Origin: JAWLBM01 sp041687675
Lineage (GTDB): Bacteria > Pseudomonadota > Alphaproteobacteria > Rhizobiales > Pleomorphomonadaceae
DNA: 47,309 bases
NCBI GenBank assembly: GCA_041687675.1
Contig: JAWLBM010000036.1
Location: forward strand, 1-47,309
Direction: 5' to 3'
Part shown: piece after piece, positions 7,273-16,098 of the stretch
Position numbering within the stretch: the stretch's first letter is position 1
Layout of the letters: every line of letters starts with the position of its first letter
The notes under the pieces: model-generated
Database searches by the model: none
Told to the model about the DNA's origin: nothing
Seen by the model: the letters and a program-made list of their open reading frames with translations, nothing else
Position numbers and translations under genes: made by a program

Positions 7273-9246
7273 CTACGATCGACGGAAAGCGGCGACGCCG
7301 CAAGGCGGAAGCACGCGGGCGCCGATGAGAAGGTCCGCATCGCCGGTCAGCGCCGAGACGTCAACCGCCTCCGGCCCGTGGTTGAAGAGATAGCGCAGGG
7401 GGCCGTTGTCGCGCAGCCGCACGTCCGGCGGAAGCTCCAGCGTCGCGACGCCCGAGTCGTCGAGCAGGCGGCGAACCACCGCGTCCGCCATCGCCGGGTT
7501 CGGCCGCCCGCCGACGTATCGGGCGCGGCCGCGGGCGACCAGCATCGCCTCGCCGTCGGCCGAGCGGGCCTCCACCCTCGCCCCTTCGCCGGGGACGAGG
7601 AACTCGCGCCAGCCGTCGAAGCCCGCGCCGGCGTTGGAGCCCGCCTCGCCGATGAAGATGCCGGGCCTGAGGCTCTCCGCCCGCCGCACCGTCACCGGAA
7701 CGAGGCGCTGCAGTTCGCCGGGGGCGAGGTTGGCGGGGATCTGGAAGTCGGCCGTCTTCGAGCCCGCCCGCGGCCCGGCGAGCACATGGGCCCCGGAGGC
7801 CTCCAGCGCCGCGACGAACTCCGGCCGGGGCGCGAAAAGGCCCGGCAGGAGCAGCGCCTTCCTGCCCGCGACGGCCTCCGCCGTCGGCGGGACGACGTCG
7901 AGCGAGACGCCGGCCCGGCGCAGCGCCCGGTAGAAGCGCAGCACGAGGTCGAGGTAGGCGAAGTCGCGCCCCTGCGGCTGGATGCGCCAGGCCCAGTCGC
8001 TCTCGTAGTCGAACACCAGCGCCACCTCGGCCCGGGCCGCCTCCGGCCGGGCGCCGATCGCGGCGAGTTCCCGCGAGACCTCGGTGGCGGCGCCGAGCGC
8101 CTCGTTGGGCGTGCCGTCGGGGAGAAGCAGCGCCTCGTGCATCTGCTCCTGCGCGAAGGGCGCCTGCCGCCAGCGGAAGTAGGAGACCACCTCCGCCCCG
8201 GCCGCGAAGGCCTCGAAGGTCCACAGCCGCACCGCGCCCGGCGCCGGCGACGGGTTCCAGGGCGCCCAGTTCACCGGGCCGGGCTGCTGCTCCATCACCC
8301 ACCACCGGCCGCGGCCGCAGCCGCGGTAGAGGTCGTGGTGGAAGGCCTGGAGGTCCGGGTCGCCGACGCGGAGATAGCGCGCCTTGACCGCGTCGTCGGC
8401 GGTGTCGCGCTCGAGGAAGCCGAGCGGGTAGCTGTCCCAGGAGGCCGCGTCGAGGTCCTCGGAGACCGCGAAGTGGTCGAAGGCGGTGAAGGACCCCATG
8501 AAGTTGTGCAGGATCGTCCGGCCCGGCGAGAAGCGGCGGATGATCTCGCACTGGCGGGCGTTGAAGCGCTTCACCTGGTCGGACGAGAACCGCTGGAAGT
8601 CGAGCCGCGGCGAGGGATTGGCCTCGGTGACGGTGAGGTTCGGCAGGTCCACCTCGTCGAAGCCGGTCAGTTCCATCGACCAGAAGACGTTGCCCCAGGC
8701 CCGGTTGAGGGCGCCGATGTCGCCGTATTTCGCCCGGCACCAGGCGCGGAAGGCGGAAAGGGCGGCGGCGGAGTAGCTCTCGACCGTGTCGTGGCAGCCG
8801 TACTCGTTGTCGGTCTGCCAGGCGACGACCGCCGGGTGCTCGCCGAACCGCCGGGCCAGCGCCTCGACCATGCGGTCGCATTCGCGGGCGTAGCCCTCGT
8901 GGCTGAAGCAGTAGTGGCGGCGGGACCCGAAGCGGCGGGGCCGGCCGTTCGCGTCGACCGCGAGCATGTCCGGCATCCGGTCCACCAGCCACTTCGGCGG
9001 CGTCGCGGTCGGCGTGCCGAGCACGACCTCGAGGCCGGCCTCGGCGAGCGTGCCGATCGCCCGCTCCATCCAGTCGAAGTCGAGCCGGCCGGGGGTCGGC
9101 TCCAGCCGGGTCCAGGCGAACTCGCCGATGCGGACGAAGCGGATGCCGGCCTCGGCCATCATCCGGGCGTCGAGCGCCCAGCGCTCCTCCGGCCAGTGTT
9201 CGGGGTAGTAGCAGACGCCGAGGCTCTGGCGGTCGACGACGGTCAT
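7273..9246 (-). CDS. GH42 beta-galactosidase
   Basis: This 657-residue enzyme opens with LGVCYYPEHWPE, the hallmark start of family GH42. It has the acid/base glutamate E148 (WQTDNEYG) and the nucleophile E319 (VMEQQPGPVNW). The family hydrolyses beta-1,4-, 1,3- or 1,6-galactosides in the cytosol, and there is no signal peptide. The C-terminal trimerisation and beta domains are present, so the length is normal. I chose the ATG at 9246 because the conserved start follows within about ten residues, although the ribosome site is weak. It lies between the SMP-30 lactonase (32-bp gap) and the dehydratase. With the alpha-galactosidase of the same operon it would let the cell release galactose from both alpha- and beta-linked oligosaccharides. 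Confidence 0.93.
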   Translation of the reverse strand: MTVVDRQSLGVCYYPEHWPEERWALDARMMAEAGIRFVRIGEFAWTRLEPTPGRLDFDWMERAIGTLAEAGLEVVLGTPTATPPKWLVDRMPDMLAVDANGRPRRFGSRRHYCFSHEGYARECDRMVEALARRFGEHPAVVAWQTDNEYGCHDTVESYSAAALSAFRAWCRAKYGDIGALNRAWGNVFWSMELTGFDEVDLPNLTVTEANPSPRLDFQRFSSDQVKRFNARQCEIIRRFSPGRTILHNFMGSFTAFDHFAVSEDLDAASWDSYPLGFLERDTADDAVKARYLRVGDPDLQAFHHDLYRGCGRGRWWVMEQQPGPVNWAPWNPSPAPGAVRLWTFEAFAAGAEVVSYFRWRQAPFAQEQMHEALLLPDGTPNEALGAATEVSRELAAIGARPEAARAEVALVFDYESDWAWRIQPQGRDFAYLDLVLRFYRALRRAGVSLDVVPPTAEAVAGRKALLLPGLFAPRPEFVAALEASGAHVLAGPRAGSKTADFQIPANLAPGELQRLVPVTVRRAESLRPGIFIGEAGSNAGAGFDGWREFLVPGEGARVEARSADGEAMLVARGRARYVGGRPNPAMADAVVRRLLDDSGVATLELPPDVRLRDNGPLRYLFNHGPEAVDVSALTGDADLLIGARVLPPCGVAAFRRS

Positions 9247-9278
9247 CGGGCGGATCCGGGGCTCGTGGGGGTCGGGGG

Positions 9279-10154
9279 TCAGTCGAGGCGGACGGGCGGG
9301 TCGAATCGGCCCCGCACGGGAAGGTCGAGGAGGAAGGTGAGGCCGGCGAGCGGGTCGGCGGCGAGCGCCGCCGCGTCCATCCCCTCGCGGGCGGAGGTGA
9401 CGGCGAGGCGGCCGCCGTCGGCGCCGACGAAGGCCGGGCAGGAGGCCTGGGAGGCGGGGACGGCGACGCTGGTCACCTGGCGCCCGTCCGGGGCGTGGGC
9501 GGTCACCCGGCCGGCGCCCCAGCGGGCGTTCCAGAACAGCCCGTCGCGGTCGACCACGGCCCCGTCCGGTGCGCCCTCCTCCGGCGGCACGACGAGGAAC
9601 ACGGACGCCTCGCCCGCGGGCAGGCCGGTGGCCGGGTCGGTCGGCACCCGCCAGACCGTCGCCGCGGAGGAGCAGGCGTAGTAGGCGTGGCCGCCGTCCG
9701 GCGCAAAGCAGATGGCGTTCGGGATGGCGAGGCCGGTGACGATCCGGCGAAGCTCGCCGCGGAAGAACCACCAGATGGCGCCCTCGCCCGCGTCGGCCGT
9801 CCGGCTCACGGTGGAGAACCACAGCGCGCCGCAGGGATGGACCCGCCCGTCGTTGGAGCGGCGCGTCTCCTGGTCGGCCTCGACGGGGCGCATCAGCGCC
9901 ATCCCCCCGTCGGCGAGGTCGCGGACATGGAGCCCCCGGTCGGAGACGACCAGCTGCCGCCCGCCGTCGATCCGCGCGGCCACGGAGCCGTTGACGCCGA
10001 TCTCGTGGACATGGGTGCCCGGCGCGTCGAGGCGCCGCTCGATGAGCCGCTTCTCGAGGATGTCGAACCAGACGAGCACGCCGCGGTCCGGGTCGAAGGA
10101 GGGGCCCTCGCCGAGGTGGCAGACGAGGTCGGAGAAGATGCCGTTGCCCTGCAT
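9279..10154 (-). CDS. SMP-30/gluconolactonase-family sugar lactonase (galactonolactonase candidate)
   Basis: This 291-residue, six-bladed propeller protein belongs to the SMP-30/LRE family. Likely metal ligands are the Glu of LGEGPSFDP (residue 16), the Asn of IPNAICFAPDG and the Asp of APDGAVVDRDG. Family members open aldonolactones to aldonic acids with a divalent metal. It starts 3 bp after the dgoA stop, with GGGGGAG upstream, so the two are translated in series. In this operon the natural substrate would be D-galactono-1,4- or 1,5-lactone made by a galactose dehydrogenase, which is not encoded in the window. A different lactonase of the same superfamily is at 27127-28044 in the other sugar operon. 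Confidence 0.87.
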   Translation of the reverse strand: MQGNGIFSDLVCHLGEGPSFDPDRGVLVWFDILEKRLIERRLDAPGTHVHEIGVNGSVAARIDGGRQLVVSDRGLHVRDLADGGMALMRPVEADQETRRSNDGRVHPCGALWFSTVSRTADAGEGAIWWFFRGELRRIVTGLAIPNAICFAPDGGHAYYACSSAATVWRVPTDPATGLPAGEASVFLVVPPEEGAPDGAVVDRDGLFWNARWGAGRVTAHAPDGRQVTSVAVPASQASCPAFVGADGGRLAVTSAREGMDAAALAADPLAGLTFLLDLPVRGRFDPPVRLD

Positions 10155-10157
10155 GGC

Positions 10158-10805
10158 TCAGGCTCCCCCGCCGAAGGCGTCGTCCCAGGCGCCGACGGCG
10201 GCGCGGGCGCGCACCGCCACCTCCGCCGCGGTGTAGCCGGGCTTGTAGAGGCTGGAGCCGAGGCCGAAGGCGGTGACGCCGGCTGCGGCGTAGGCGCGGA
10301 AATCGGCGTCGGCGACGCCGCCGACGGCGCCGAGCACCACGTCCTTCGGCAGCACCGCCGACATCGCCCGGATGCCGCCGGCGCCGAGGGCGGACGCCGG
10401 GAAGACCTTGAGCGCCGAGGCGCCGGCGAAGAGGGCCGAGAACGCCTCCGTCGGCGTGAAGACGCCGGGCATGGTCACCATGCCCCGGGCGGAGGCGGCG
10501 CGGATCACGGCGGGATCGGCGTTCGGCGAGACCATCAGCCGGCCGCCCGCTTCGGCCACCCGGTCCGCCGCCGCCGGCGTCAGCACGGTGCCGGCGCCGA
10601 CCAGCGCGCGATCGCCGATCCGCCGGGCGAGGCGCTCGATCGAGACCAGCGGGTCGGGCGAGTTCATCGGCACCTCGATCACCTCGAAGCCGGCCTCGAC
10701 CAGCGCGTCGGCGACGGCGTCCACCTCGTCCGGGCGGATGCCGCGCAGGATGGCGACGAGGTTGCGGGCGAGCGAGGGCCAGCGGACCGTGGGCGCGGGC
10801 GTCAT
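10158..10805 (-). CDS. dgoA: 2-dehydro-3-deoxy-6-phosphogalactonate aldolase
   Basis: This 215-residue class I aldolase of the KDPG/KDPGal family cleaves 2-keto-3-deoxy-6-phosphogalactonate to pyruvate and glyceraldehyde 3-phosphate. The catalytic glutamate E44 lies in IEVPMNSPDP, whose VPxNSP form is typical of DgoA rather than of Eda. The Schiff-base lysine K133 lies in ALKVFPAS. The 215-residue length is normal. The ATG at 10803-10805 overlaps the end of dgoK by 4 bp (ATGA), implying translational coupling. The kinase-aldolase pair is diagnostic for the De Ley-Doudoroff galactose or galactonate pathway. Confidence 0.93.
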   Translation of the reverse strand: MTPAPTVRWPSLARNLVAILRGIRPDEVDAVADALVEAGFEVIEVPMNSPDPLVSIERLARRIGDRALVGAGTVLTPAAADRVAEAGGRLMVSPNADPAVIRAASARGMVTMPGVFTPTEAFSALFAGASALKVFPASALGAGGIRAMSAVLPKDVVLGAVGGVADADFRAYAAAGVTAFGLGSSLYKPGYTAAEVAVRARAAVGAWDDAFGGGA

Positions 10806-11788
10806 CGGGCTGGATCTCCTTCGGCGAGCGGCCAGAAGCGGCGGGCGGCGTGGATGAGGCCGGAGCGGACCGCGTCGTCGGCGTCGACGAGGCGGACCTC
10901 GCGGCCGGCGGCGCGGATGGCGGCGTCGTAGAGGCGGGCGAGCCGGCCGCTGGCGACGAGCCGGATCGGCCCGTCGGGGGCCGCGGCGGCGAGCGCGGCG
11001 CCGACCTCGGCGCCGATCAGCAGGCCGGACAGCCGGTCCGCGGCCTCGGTCCCCTCGATCCCGGCGAGCAGGTGGCCGGCGCGGATGGAGAAGAGCCGCG
11101 CCCCGAGCAGGCCCGGCTCGGCGAGACCCTCGGCGAGCCCCGAGCGGAAGCCGGCGGCCTCCGGCTCGCCGCTCGCCGCCGCCCCGGCGAGGGTGTGGCG
11201 CAGGATGCTGTCGCGGGAGAGCAGCGCGAAGAGCTCGCCGGTCATCACCGTGGTGAAGTCCGAGACGGCGCCACTGGCAAGGCGCACCCACTTGCAATGG
11301 GTGCCCGGCATGCAGACGAGGCCGCTCGCCTCGGGCTCGTGCAGGACGAGCCCGAGGAGCTGGGTCTCCTCCCCGCGCATCACGTCGTGGCGCTCCGGGC
11401 GGCGGAGGGCGAGGCCCGGGAGGATCCGCGCGTCGAGGCCCTCGGCAGCCACCGCGGTGGCGCCGTCGGCGACCTCGAGCAGCGGCACGGGAACCTCGAG
11501 GTAGCCGGCCTCGCGCCATCCCTGGCGGGCGCCGACCATGCCGCAGAGCACCACCGGAAGCGGGCGCGGCAGGCCGTCGAGCGCGGCGCCGAGTTCGCCG
11601 AGCCTTGCCCGCAGCACGGCCTCGAAGCCGCCGGCGGCCACGACGTCCATTCCCTCCGCCGACCGGGTCTCCGCCAGCGGCGCGCCGTCCGGGCCGAGCA
11701 CCCAGGCCCTGAGCGAGGACGTGCCCCAGTCCACCGCGACGACGGCGGGGAGCGGGGAGCGGGGGGCGGCGGCGGATGTCGGGGGCAT
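10802..11788 (-). CDS. dgoK: 2-dehydro-3-deoxygalactonokinase
   Basis: This 328-residue sugar-acid kinase phosphorylates 2-keto-3-deoxygalactonate at C6. The N-terminal phosphate-binding motif VDWGTSSLRAW is the DgoK signature. Other typical stretches are CGMVGARQGWREAGYL and MPGTHCKWV. It sits 25 bp after the alpha-galactosidase gene and overlaps dgoA by 4 bp. The ATG at 11788 has a weak ribosome site and may rely on coupling to the gene before it. Its product is the substrate of the adjacent aldolase, so the function is well supported by context as well as by sequence. Confidence 0.94.
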   Translation of the reverse strand: MPPTSAAAPRSPLPAVVAVDWGTSSLRAWVLGPDGAPLAETRSAEGMDVVAAGGFEAVLRARLGELGAALDGLPRPLPVVLCGMVGARQGWREAGYLEVPVPLLEVADGATAVAAEGLDARILPGLALRRPERHDVMRGEETQLLGLVLHEPEASGLVCMPGTHCKWVRLASGAVSDFTTVMTGELFALLSRDSILRHTLAGAAASGEPEAAGFRSGLAEGLAEPGLLGARLFSIRAGHLLAGIEGTEAADRLSGLLIGAEVGAALAAAAPDGPIRLVASGRLARLYDAAIRAAGREVRLVDADDAVRSGLIHAARRFWPLAEGDPAR

Positions 11789-11813
11789 GATGCGGTCCGG
11801 ATCGTGAGGGGAG

Positions 11814-13973
11814 TCAGGCGACGGTCTCGCCCTCGAGGATCCATATCCGGTCGGGCCAACCGGTCGGAAGGCGGAAACCCGCAGACATCAGCGCACGTCC
11901 CGAAGCGACGAGGCCGTCCGGGCCGAGTAGCGGCGAGGCGACGCCCCGGTGCGGCCGGCCGCCGGGCGGCGTGTCCGCCGAGATCCGCAGCCGGTAGCGT
12001 GCCGAGGGCTCCAGGCCGGCGAGCCGGACCACCGGCCCGCTGCCGCGGCCCTGGGTGTCGGACTGCATGAAGGCGGCGAGGAAGCGGCGGCCGTCCGCCG
12101 CCAGGGTCAGCTGACCGGTGACCGGCGCCTCCGTCTCCAGCCGGTGGAAGCGGCCGGCGTGCAGCACGTCCCGCCAGCGCTTGTGGAAGGCGATGGCGGC
12201 CCTGACGGTCGCCGTCTCCTCGGCGGTGAGCGCGCGGAGGTCGAGCTCCAGCCCCATGTGGCCGCCGACCGCCGCGGAGTAGGCACGAAAGCCCATGTCG
12301 AGCCGCCGGCCGGACGTGTGGCAGGGCGCCGGGCCGACATGGTGGCCGAACACCTCGGGCGGGAAGAACACCGAGGCCTCGCGGTTCATCCGCCAGCGGT
12401 CGTGGGCGTCGTTGTTGTCGGAGAGCCAGAAGCGCTGGGTGTGGGCGAGCACGCCGAAGTCGATCCGCCCGCCGCCGGAGGAGCAGCTCTCCACCTCGGT
12501 GCCGGGGTGGCGGGCGCGCAGCCGGTCGAGGAGTTCGTAGAGCGCCGGCGGCTGCTCGGCGGCGACCGGCCGGCCGTCGCGCCCCGGCATCAGCAGTACC
12601 CGGTTCATGTCCCACTTCAGGTAGTCGATCGGGTGCGCCGACAGAATGGCGTCCAGCCGTTCGAACAGGTACTCGGCCACGGCCGGGTTGGCGATGTCGA
12701 GGACGAGCTGGTGGCGGGCGGTCTCCTGGGCGTGGCCGGGCACCTGCAGCGCCCAGTCGGGGTGGGCCCGGTAGAGGTCGCTGTCCGGGTTCACCATCTC
12801 CGGCTCGACCCAGAGCCCGAAACCCATGCCGAGCGCGCGGACATGGTCGACCAGCGGGCCGAGGCCGTCGGGGAACTTCGCGCGGTCGATCTCCCAGTCG
12901 CCGAGGCCGGCGTGGTCGTTGCGCCGGCCGGGGAACCAGCCGTCGTCGACGACGAAGCGCTCGGCCCCGACCGCGGCGGCGGCGTCGGCGAGCTCCTTCA
13001 GCACCGGCACGGAGAGGTCGAAGTAGACCGCCTCCCAGGAGTTGAAGTGCACCGGTCGCGGCGCGTCGGGGCTCGGCATCCTCAGGATCTCGCGGCGGAC
13101 CTCGGCGTGGAAGGCGTGGCTCGTCGCCCCGATCCCCTGCTCCGATACGGCGGCAAAGAGGGTCGGCGTCTCGAGGTGCCCCCCGGGCGGGACCACCGCC
13201 TCGCCGGGGAGATGGAGGACCCCGGCGAGGATATGACGGTGGCCCGGCGGGACCTCCTCGGCGACCATCCGCCAGTTGCCGCTCCAGCCGAAATGAACCC
13301 CGAGCGCCCGGCCGCGGGTCTCGCCGGCATCGGCGGCGAGGCTGAGGAGCCCGGGGAAGGCCTCGTGGCTGGTGCGGCCCGCCCGGCTCTCGAGGAGGCG
13401 GCCGCCGCGCGGCCAGGACAGCGCCTCGCGCTGGAACTCGGCGCACCAGCGGCCGGCCCAGGAGACGAGCGTCGCGTCGTCGCGCGGAACGGGAATCGCC
13501 GGCGCGGCCAGCCAGTTGACCACCAGCGGGCGGTCGCCCCGGTTGTCGATCCGCGAGGAGGCGCGCAGCACGCCGGTCCCGCTCGCCAGCGAGAACCGGA
13601 GGACGAGGCCGAGCGCCGCCGGCCCGTCCTCGGCGGAGATCGACGCCGACGAGCCGGTCCAGTCGATGCCGGTCACCTGGAAGCGGGTGACCCAGCGGCG
13701 GGAGGTTCCGTCGGCGGCGAGCGAGAAGGCCTCCAGCGCCGGGGTGCCCATGTGGGCGCGCCCGGCCTCCGGGAACACCGACGGCCGGTAGGGCGCGTCG
13801 GGCCCGGCGTGGGCGACGGGGAAGGCCTGCGCGGCGGCGAGGCCGGCGAGGTCCTCCTCGCGCGGGAGGCTCGGGCCGAGATAGGTGATGAAGGGAAGTT
13901 CCGCGCCCGCGGCGGCCAGCACCAGCGTGGTGCCGCCGCCGTCGATGCGCAGGGGAAAGCGAGCCGGGGTCAT
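11814..13973 (-). CDS. GH36 alpha-galactosidase
   Basis: This 719-residue cytosolic enzyme of family GH36 has the nucleophile D455 (YLKWDMNR) and the acid/base D519 (WLSDNNDAHDR). The SCSSGGGRIDFG stretch that shapes the substrate pocket is also present. Known members release galactose from melibiose, raffinose and stachyose. Length and domain order (N-terminal beta-sandwich, TIM barrel, short C-terminal beta domain) are normal. The ATG at 13973 follows GGAGG. It is fourth in the operon, 66 bp after the inner-membrane permease gene, so the importer very likely brings in alpha-galactosides (inference). Confidence 0.94.
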   Translation of the reverse strand: MTPARFPLRIDGGGTTLVLAAAGAELPFITYLGPSLPREEDLAGLAAAQAFPVAHAGPDAPYRPSVFPEAGRAHMGTPALEAFSLAADGTSRRWVTRFQVTGIDWTGSSASISAEDGPAALGLVLRFSLASGTGVLRASSRIDNRGDRPLVVNWLAAPAIPVPRDDATLVSWAGRWCAEFQREALSWPRGGRLLESRAGRTSHEAFPGLLSLAADAGETRGRALGVHFGWSGNWRMVAEEVPPGHRHILAGVLHLPGEAVVPPGGHLETPTLFAAVSEQGIGATSHAFHAEVRREILRMPSPDAPRPVHFNSWEAVYFDLSVPVLKELADAAAAVGAERFVVDDGWFPGRRNDHAGLGDWEIDRAKFPDGLGPLVDHVRALGMGFGLWVEPEMVNPDSDLYRAHPDWALQVPGHAQETARHQLVLDIANPAVAEYLFERLDAILSAHPIDYLKWDMNRVLLMPGRDGRPVAAEQPPALYELLDRLRARHPGTEVESCSSGGGRIDFGVLAHTQRFWLSDNNDAHDRWRMNREASVFFPPEVFGHHVGPAPCHTSGRRLDMGFRAYSAAVGGHMGLELDLRALTAEETATVRAAIAFHKRWRDVLHAGRFHRLETEAPVTGQLTLAADGRRFLAAFMQSDTQGRGSGPVVRLAGLEPSARYRLRISADTPPGGRPHRGVASPLLGPDGLVASGRALMSAGFRLPTGWPDRIWILEGETVA

Positions 13974-14039
13974 GTCTGCCTCCGCGGTCGGTCGCGGCGC
14001 CTTTTTGGGAGCCGGCCGGCGCGTCCCGGCCGGCGGCGG

Positions 14040-14891
14040 TCAGCCCTTGGTGGCGCCGAGCGTCAGGCCGGCGATGAAGTGCTTCTGCATCATGAAGAAC
14101 ATCAGCACCGGCGGCAGCGCCGCGACGATCGAGCCGGCCGAGACGAGGTGCCACTGGGCGATCCACTGGCCGTTCAGCGAATAGAGCCCCGCCGTCACCG
14201 GCTGCACGGTCTGGCTCTGGGCCAGAACCGTCGCCCAGAAGTAGTCGTTCCATATGAAGGTGAAGACCAGCACCGACAGCGCGGCGATCGCCGGGCGGAC
14301 CAGCGGCAGCACGATGCGGGTGAAGATCTGCCACTCCGACACGCCCTCCACCCGCGCCGCCTCGATCAGTTCGAAGGGCAGCGCGCGGATGAAGTTGCGC
14401 ATGAAGAGGGTGCAGAAGCCGGTCTGGAAGGCGACGTGGAACAGGACGAGGCCGGCGACGGTGTCGTAGAGCCCCATCTGCAGGGTGATGTCCCGCACCG
14501 GCACCATCAGGATCTGGAACGGCACGAAGTTGCCGGCGACGAACATGAAGAAGACGAGGAGGTTGAAGCGGAAGCGATAGATCGCCAGCGCATAGCCGGT
14601 GAGGCAGGACAGCGCCACCGCGCCGATCACCGTCGGGATCGTCACCTTGAACGAGTTGAAGATGTACTGGCCGATCGGCGAGCGCTCGAACACCGCCGTG
14701 TAGTTCTCGAGGAGATGGAACTCGCTCGGCCAGCCCCAGTAGTTACCGGCGGCGATGTCGCCCTGGCTGCGGATCGAGGTGAGCATCACCGCAAGCAGCG
14801 GCAGCAGCCAGACGACCAGCGCCACCGGCAGCATGGTCTTGTAGCCGAAGCGGACCGGAGCGGAGGTCCTGGCGATGGGTGTCGGGAACAT
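14040..14891 (-). CDS. ABC sugar transporter permease, MalG type
   Basis: This 283-residue integral membrane protein has six hydrophobic segments. Its EAA loop, EAARVEGVSEWQIFTRIVLP, is the cytoplasmic contact for the ATPase in carbohydrate ABC importers of the CUT1 class. The ATG at 14889-14891 is one base after the stop of the partner permease, and its ribosome site GGGGAGGG lies inside that gene. It forms the importer together with the upstream permease, the binding protein at 16099 and probably the UgpC-type ATPase at 18440. The substrate is inferred from the operon to be a galactoside. Confidence 0.93.
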   Translation of the reverse strand: MFPTPIARTSAPVRFGYKTMLPVALVVWLLPLLAVMLTSIRSQGDIAAGNYWGWPSEFHLLENYTAVFERSPIGQYIFNSFKVTIPTVIGAVALSCLTGYALAIYRFRFNLLVFFMFVAGNFVPFQILMVPVRDITLQMGLYDTVAGLVLFHVAFQTGFCTLFMRNFIRALPFELIEAARVEGVSEWQIFTRIVLPLVRPAIAALSVLVFTFIWNDYFWATVLAQSQTVQPVTAGLYSLNGQWIAQWHLVSAGSIVAALPPVLMFFMMQKHFIAGLTLGATKG

Positions 14892-14892
14892 C

Positions 14893-15819
14893 TCAGCGCC
14901 CTCCCCGCTCGTTCTGGACCATGCGCCAGATGAAGAAGGAGATGTAGATCATCATGATCGCGAACAGCACGACGGCGATCGCCGCGCCGTATCCCATGCG
15001 GTAGCCGTATTCCGACAGCGCCTGCTCGTACATGTAGAAGGCGAGCACCCGCGAGGAGCCGTAGGGCCCGCCGTCGGTCATGATCGAGACGAGGTCGAAG
15101 GAGCGCAGCGCACCGATCACCGTCACCACCACGGCGATAAAGGTGGCCGGCCGGAGCTGCGGCAGCACCACGTGCCAGAGCATCCGCCATCCCTTGGCGC
15201 CGTCGAGGCGGCCGGCCTCGATCTGGTCCGGGGAGATGGCGTTGAGGCCGGTGAGGTAGAGGATCATGCAGTAGGCCGTCTGCGGCCAGAGGCCGGCGGC
15301 GATGATGCCGTAGGTGACGAATCGCTCGTCGGCGAGCACCGCGATCGGCTTCAGCCCGACGCTCTCGAAGAGCATGGCGAGGAGGCCGAAGGAGGGGTCG
15401 TAAAACCAGGCGAAGACGAGGCCGACCACCACCTGGCTGATCACGAAGGGGAAGAAGAACAGCGACTTGACGAGGCGGATGCCGAACACCGTCTGGTTCA
15501 GGAACAGCGCCACGAACAGGCCGGCCGGGACCGCCAGCATGTAGAGCAGCAGCCAGAGCACGTTGTTCTGCAGCGAGGTGTAGAAGGCCTCGTCGTCGAA
15601 CAGCTCGACGTAGTTGTCGATGCCGATGAAGGTCGGCTCGCCGAGGCCGTCCCAGTCGAGGAAGGAGATCCAGATGCTCTCGAAGATCGGGGCGATGACA
15701 TAGAAGACGAACATCCCGATGCCGGGCGCCAGGAACAGCGCCGGGGCGAGCCACTTCGGGCTCCGTCGGCGGCGCCGCGGCGTGGGCATCGCCACGTCCG
15801 GAAGGGCGGCGGTGGTCAT
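14893..15819 (-). CDS. ABC sugar transporter permease, MalF type
   Basis: This 308-residue CUT1 permease has an arginine-rich cytoplasmic N-terminus (TPRRRRRSPKW), six membrane segments and the EAA loop EAGRLDGAKGWRMLWHVVLP. The frame stays open to a GTG at 15843, but I prefer the ATG at 15817-15819 because GGGAGG lies at a good distance before it. It is the second gene of the operon, 279 bp after the binding-protein gene. The intervening gap holds an imperfect palindromic repeat that may lower permease expression relative to the binding protein, a common arrangement in ABC operons. Confidence 0.92.
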   Translation of the reverse strand: MTTAALPDVAMPTPRRRRRSPKWLAPALFLAPGIGMFVFYVIAPIFESIWISFLDWDGLGEPTFIGIDNYVELFDDEAFYTSLQNNVLWLLLYMLAVPAGLFVALFLNQTVFGIRLVKSLFFFPFVISQVVVGLVFAWFYDPSFGLLAMLFESVGLKPIAVLADERFVTYGIIAAGLWPQTAYCMILYLTGLNAISPDQIEAGRLDGAKGWRMLWHVVLPQLRPATFIAVVVTVIGALRSFDLVSIMTDGGPYGSSRVLAFYMYEQALSEYGYRMGYGAAIAVVLFAIMMIYISFFIWRMVQNERGGR

Positions 15820-15852
15820 CGGTTCAACCTCCCGGGGTTCCACGAGCCTGAA

Positions 15853-15939
15853 CGTCGTCCCGGCGCAGGCGGGACCTGGTGCTTCGTCGACGCCTCGGCT
15901 CCGCGAAGGTCATGGGCCCCGGCTTTCACGGGGACGACG
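15853..15939. repeat. degenerate palindromic intergenic repeat (REP-like)
   Basis: The left arm 15853-15876 begins CGTCGTCCCGGCGCAGG. The right arm 15914-15939 ends ACGGGGACGACG and is an imperfect inverted copy. Both resemble the sharper inverted repeat at 45144-45240 (CGTCATCCCGGCGAAAGC...), so they look like one family. The element lies between the binding-protein and permease genes, where a hairpin would stabilise the upstream message. Confidence 0.55.
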
Positions 15940-16098
15940 ACCCGACGGCCGGACGTCCATGCTCCGCAGCCATGGCCGGGCCGAAGGCAGTCATCTCGGC
16001 CTCGCGGCCGCCGTCTCGCCCGCCGGGGGCGAGGCCGCGTCGGGCTCCGGCCGGGGAAAGCGGCGCCGGGGGCATCGAGCCGCCCCCGGCGCGCCGGG

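Noticed and set aside
3679..9681. A 2000-codon open frame on the plus strand across the GH13 gene and the galactoside operon
   Set aside because: It is out of frame with the GH13 gene and antisense to three well-recognised enzymes, its product is Arg/Pro/Gly-rich, and long chance frames are normal at this GC content.
9495..10931. 478-codon frame on the plus strand opposite the lactonase and dgoA genes
   Set aside because: Composition is a shadow of the minus-strand genes, which have full catalytic motifs.
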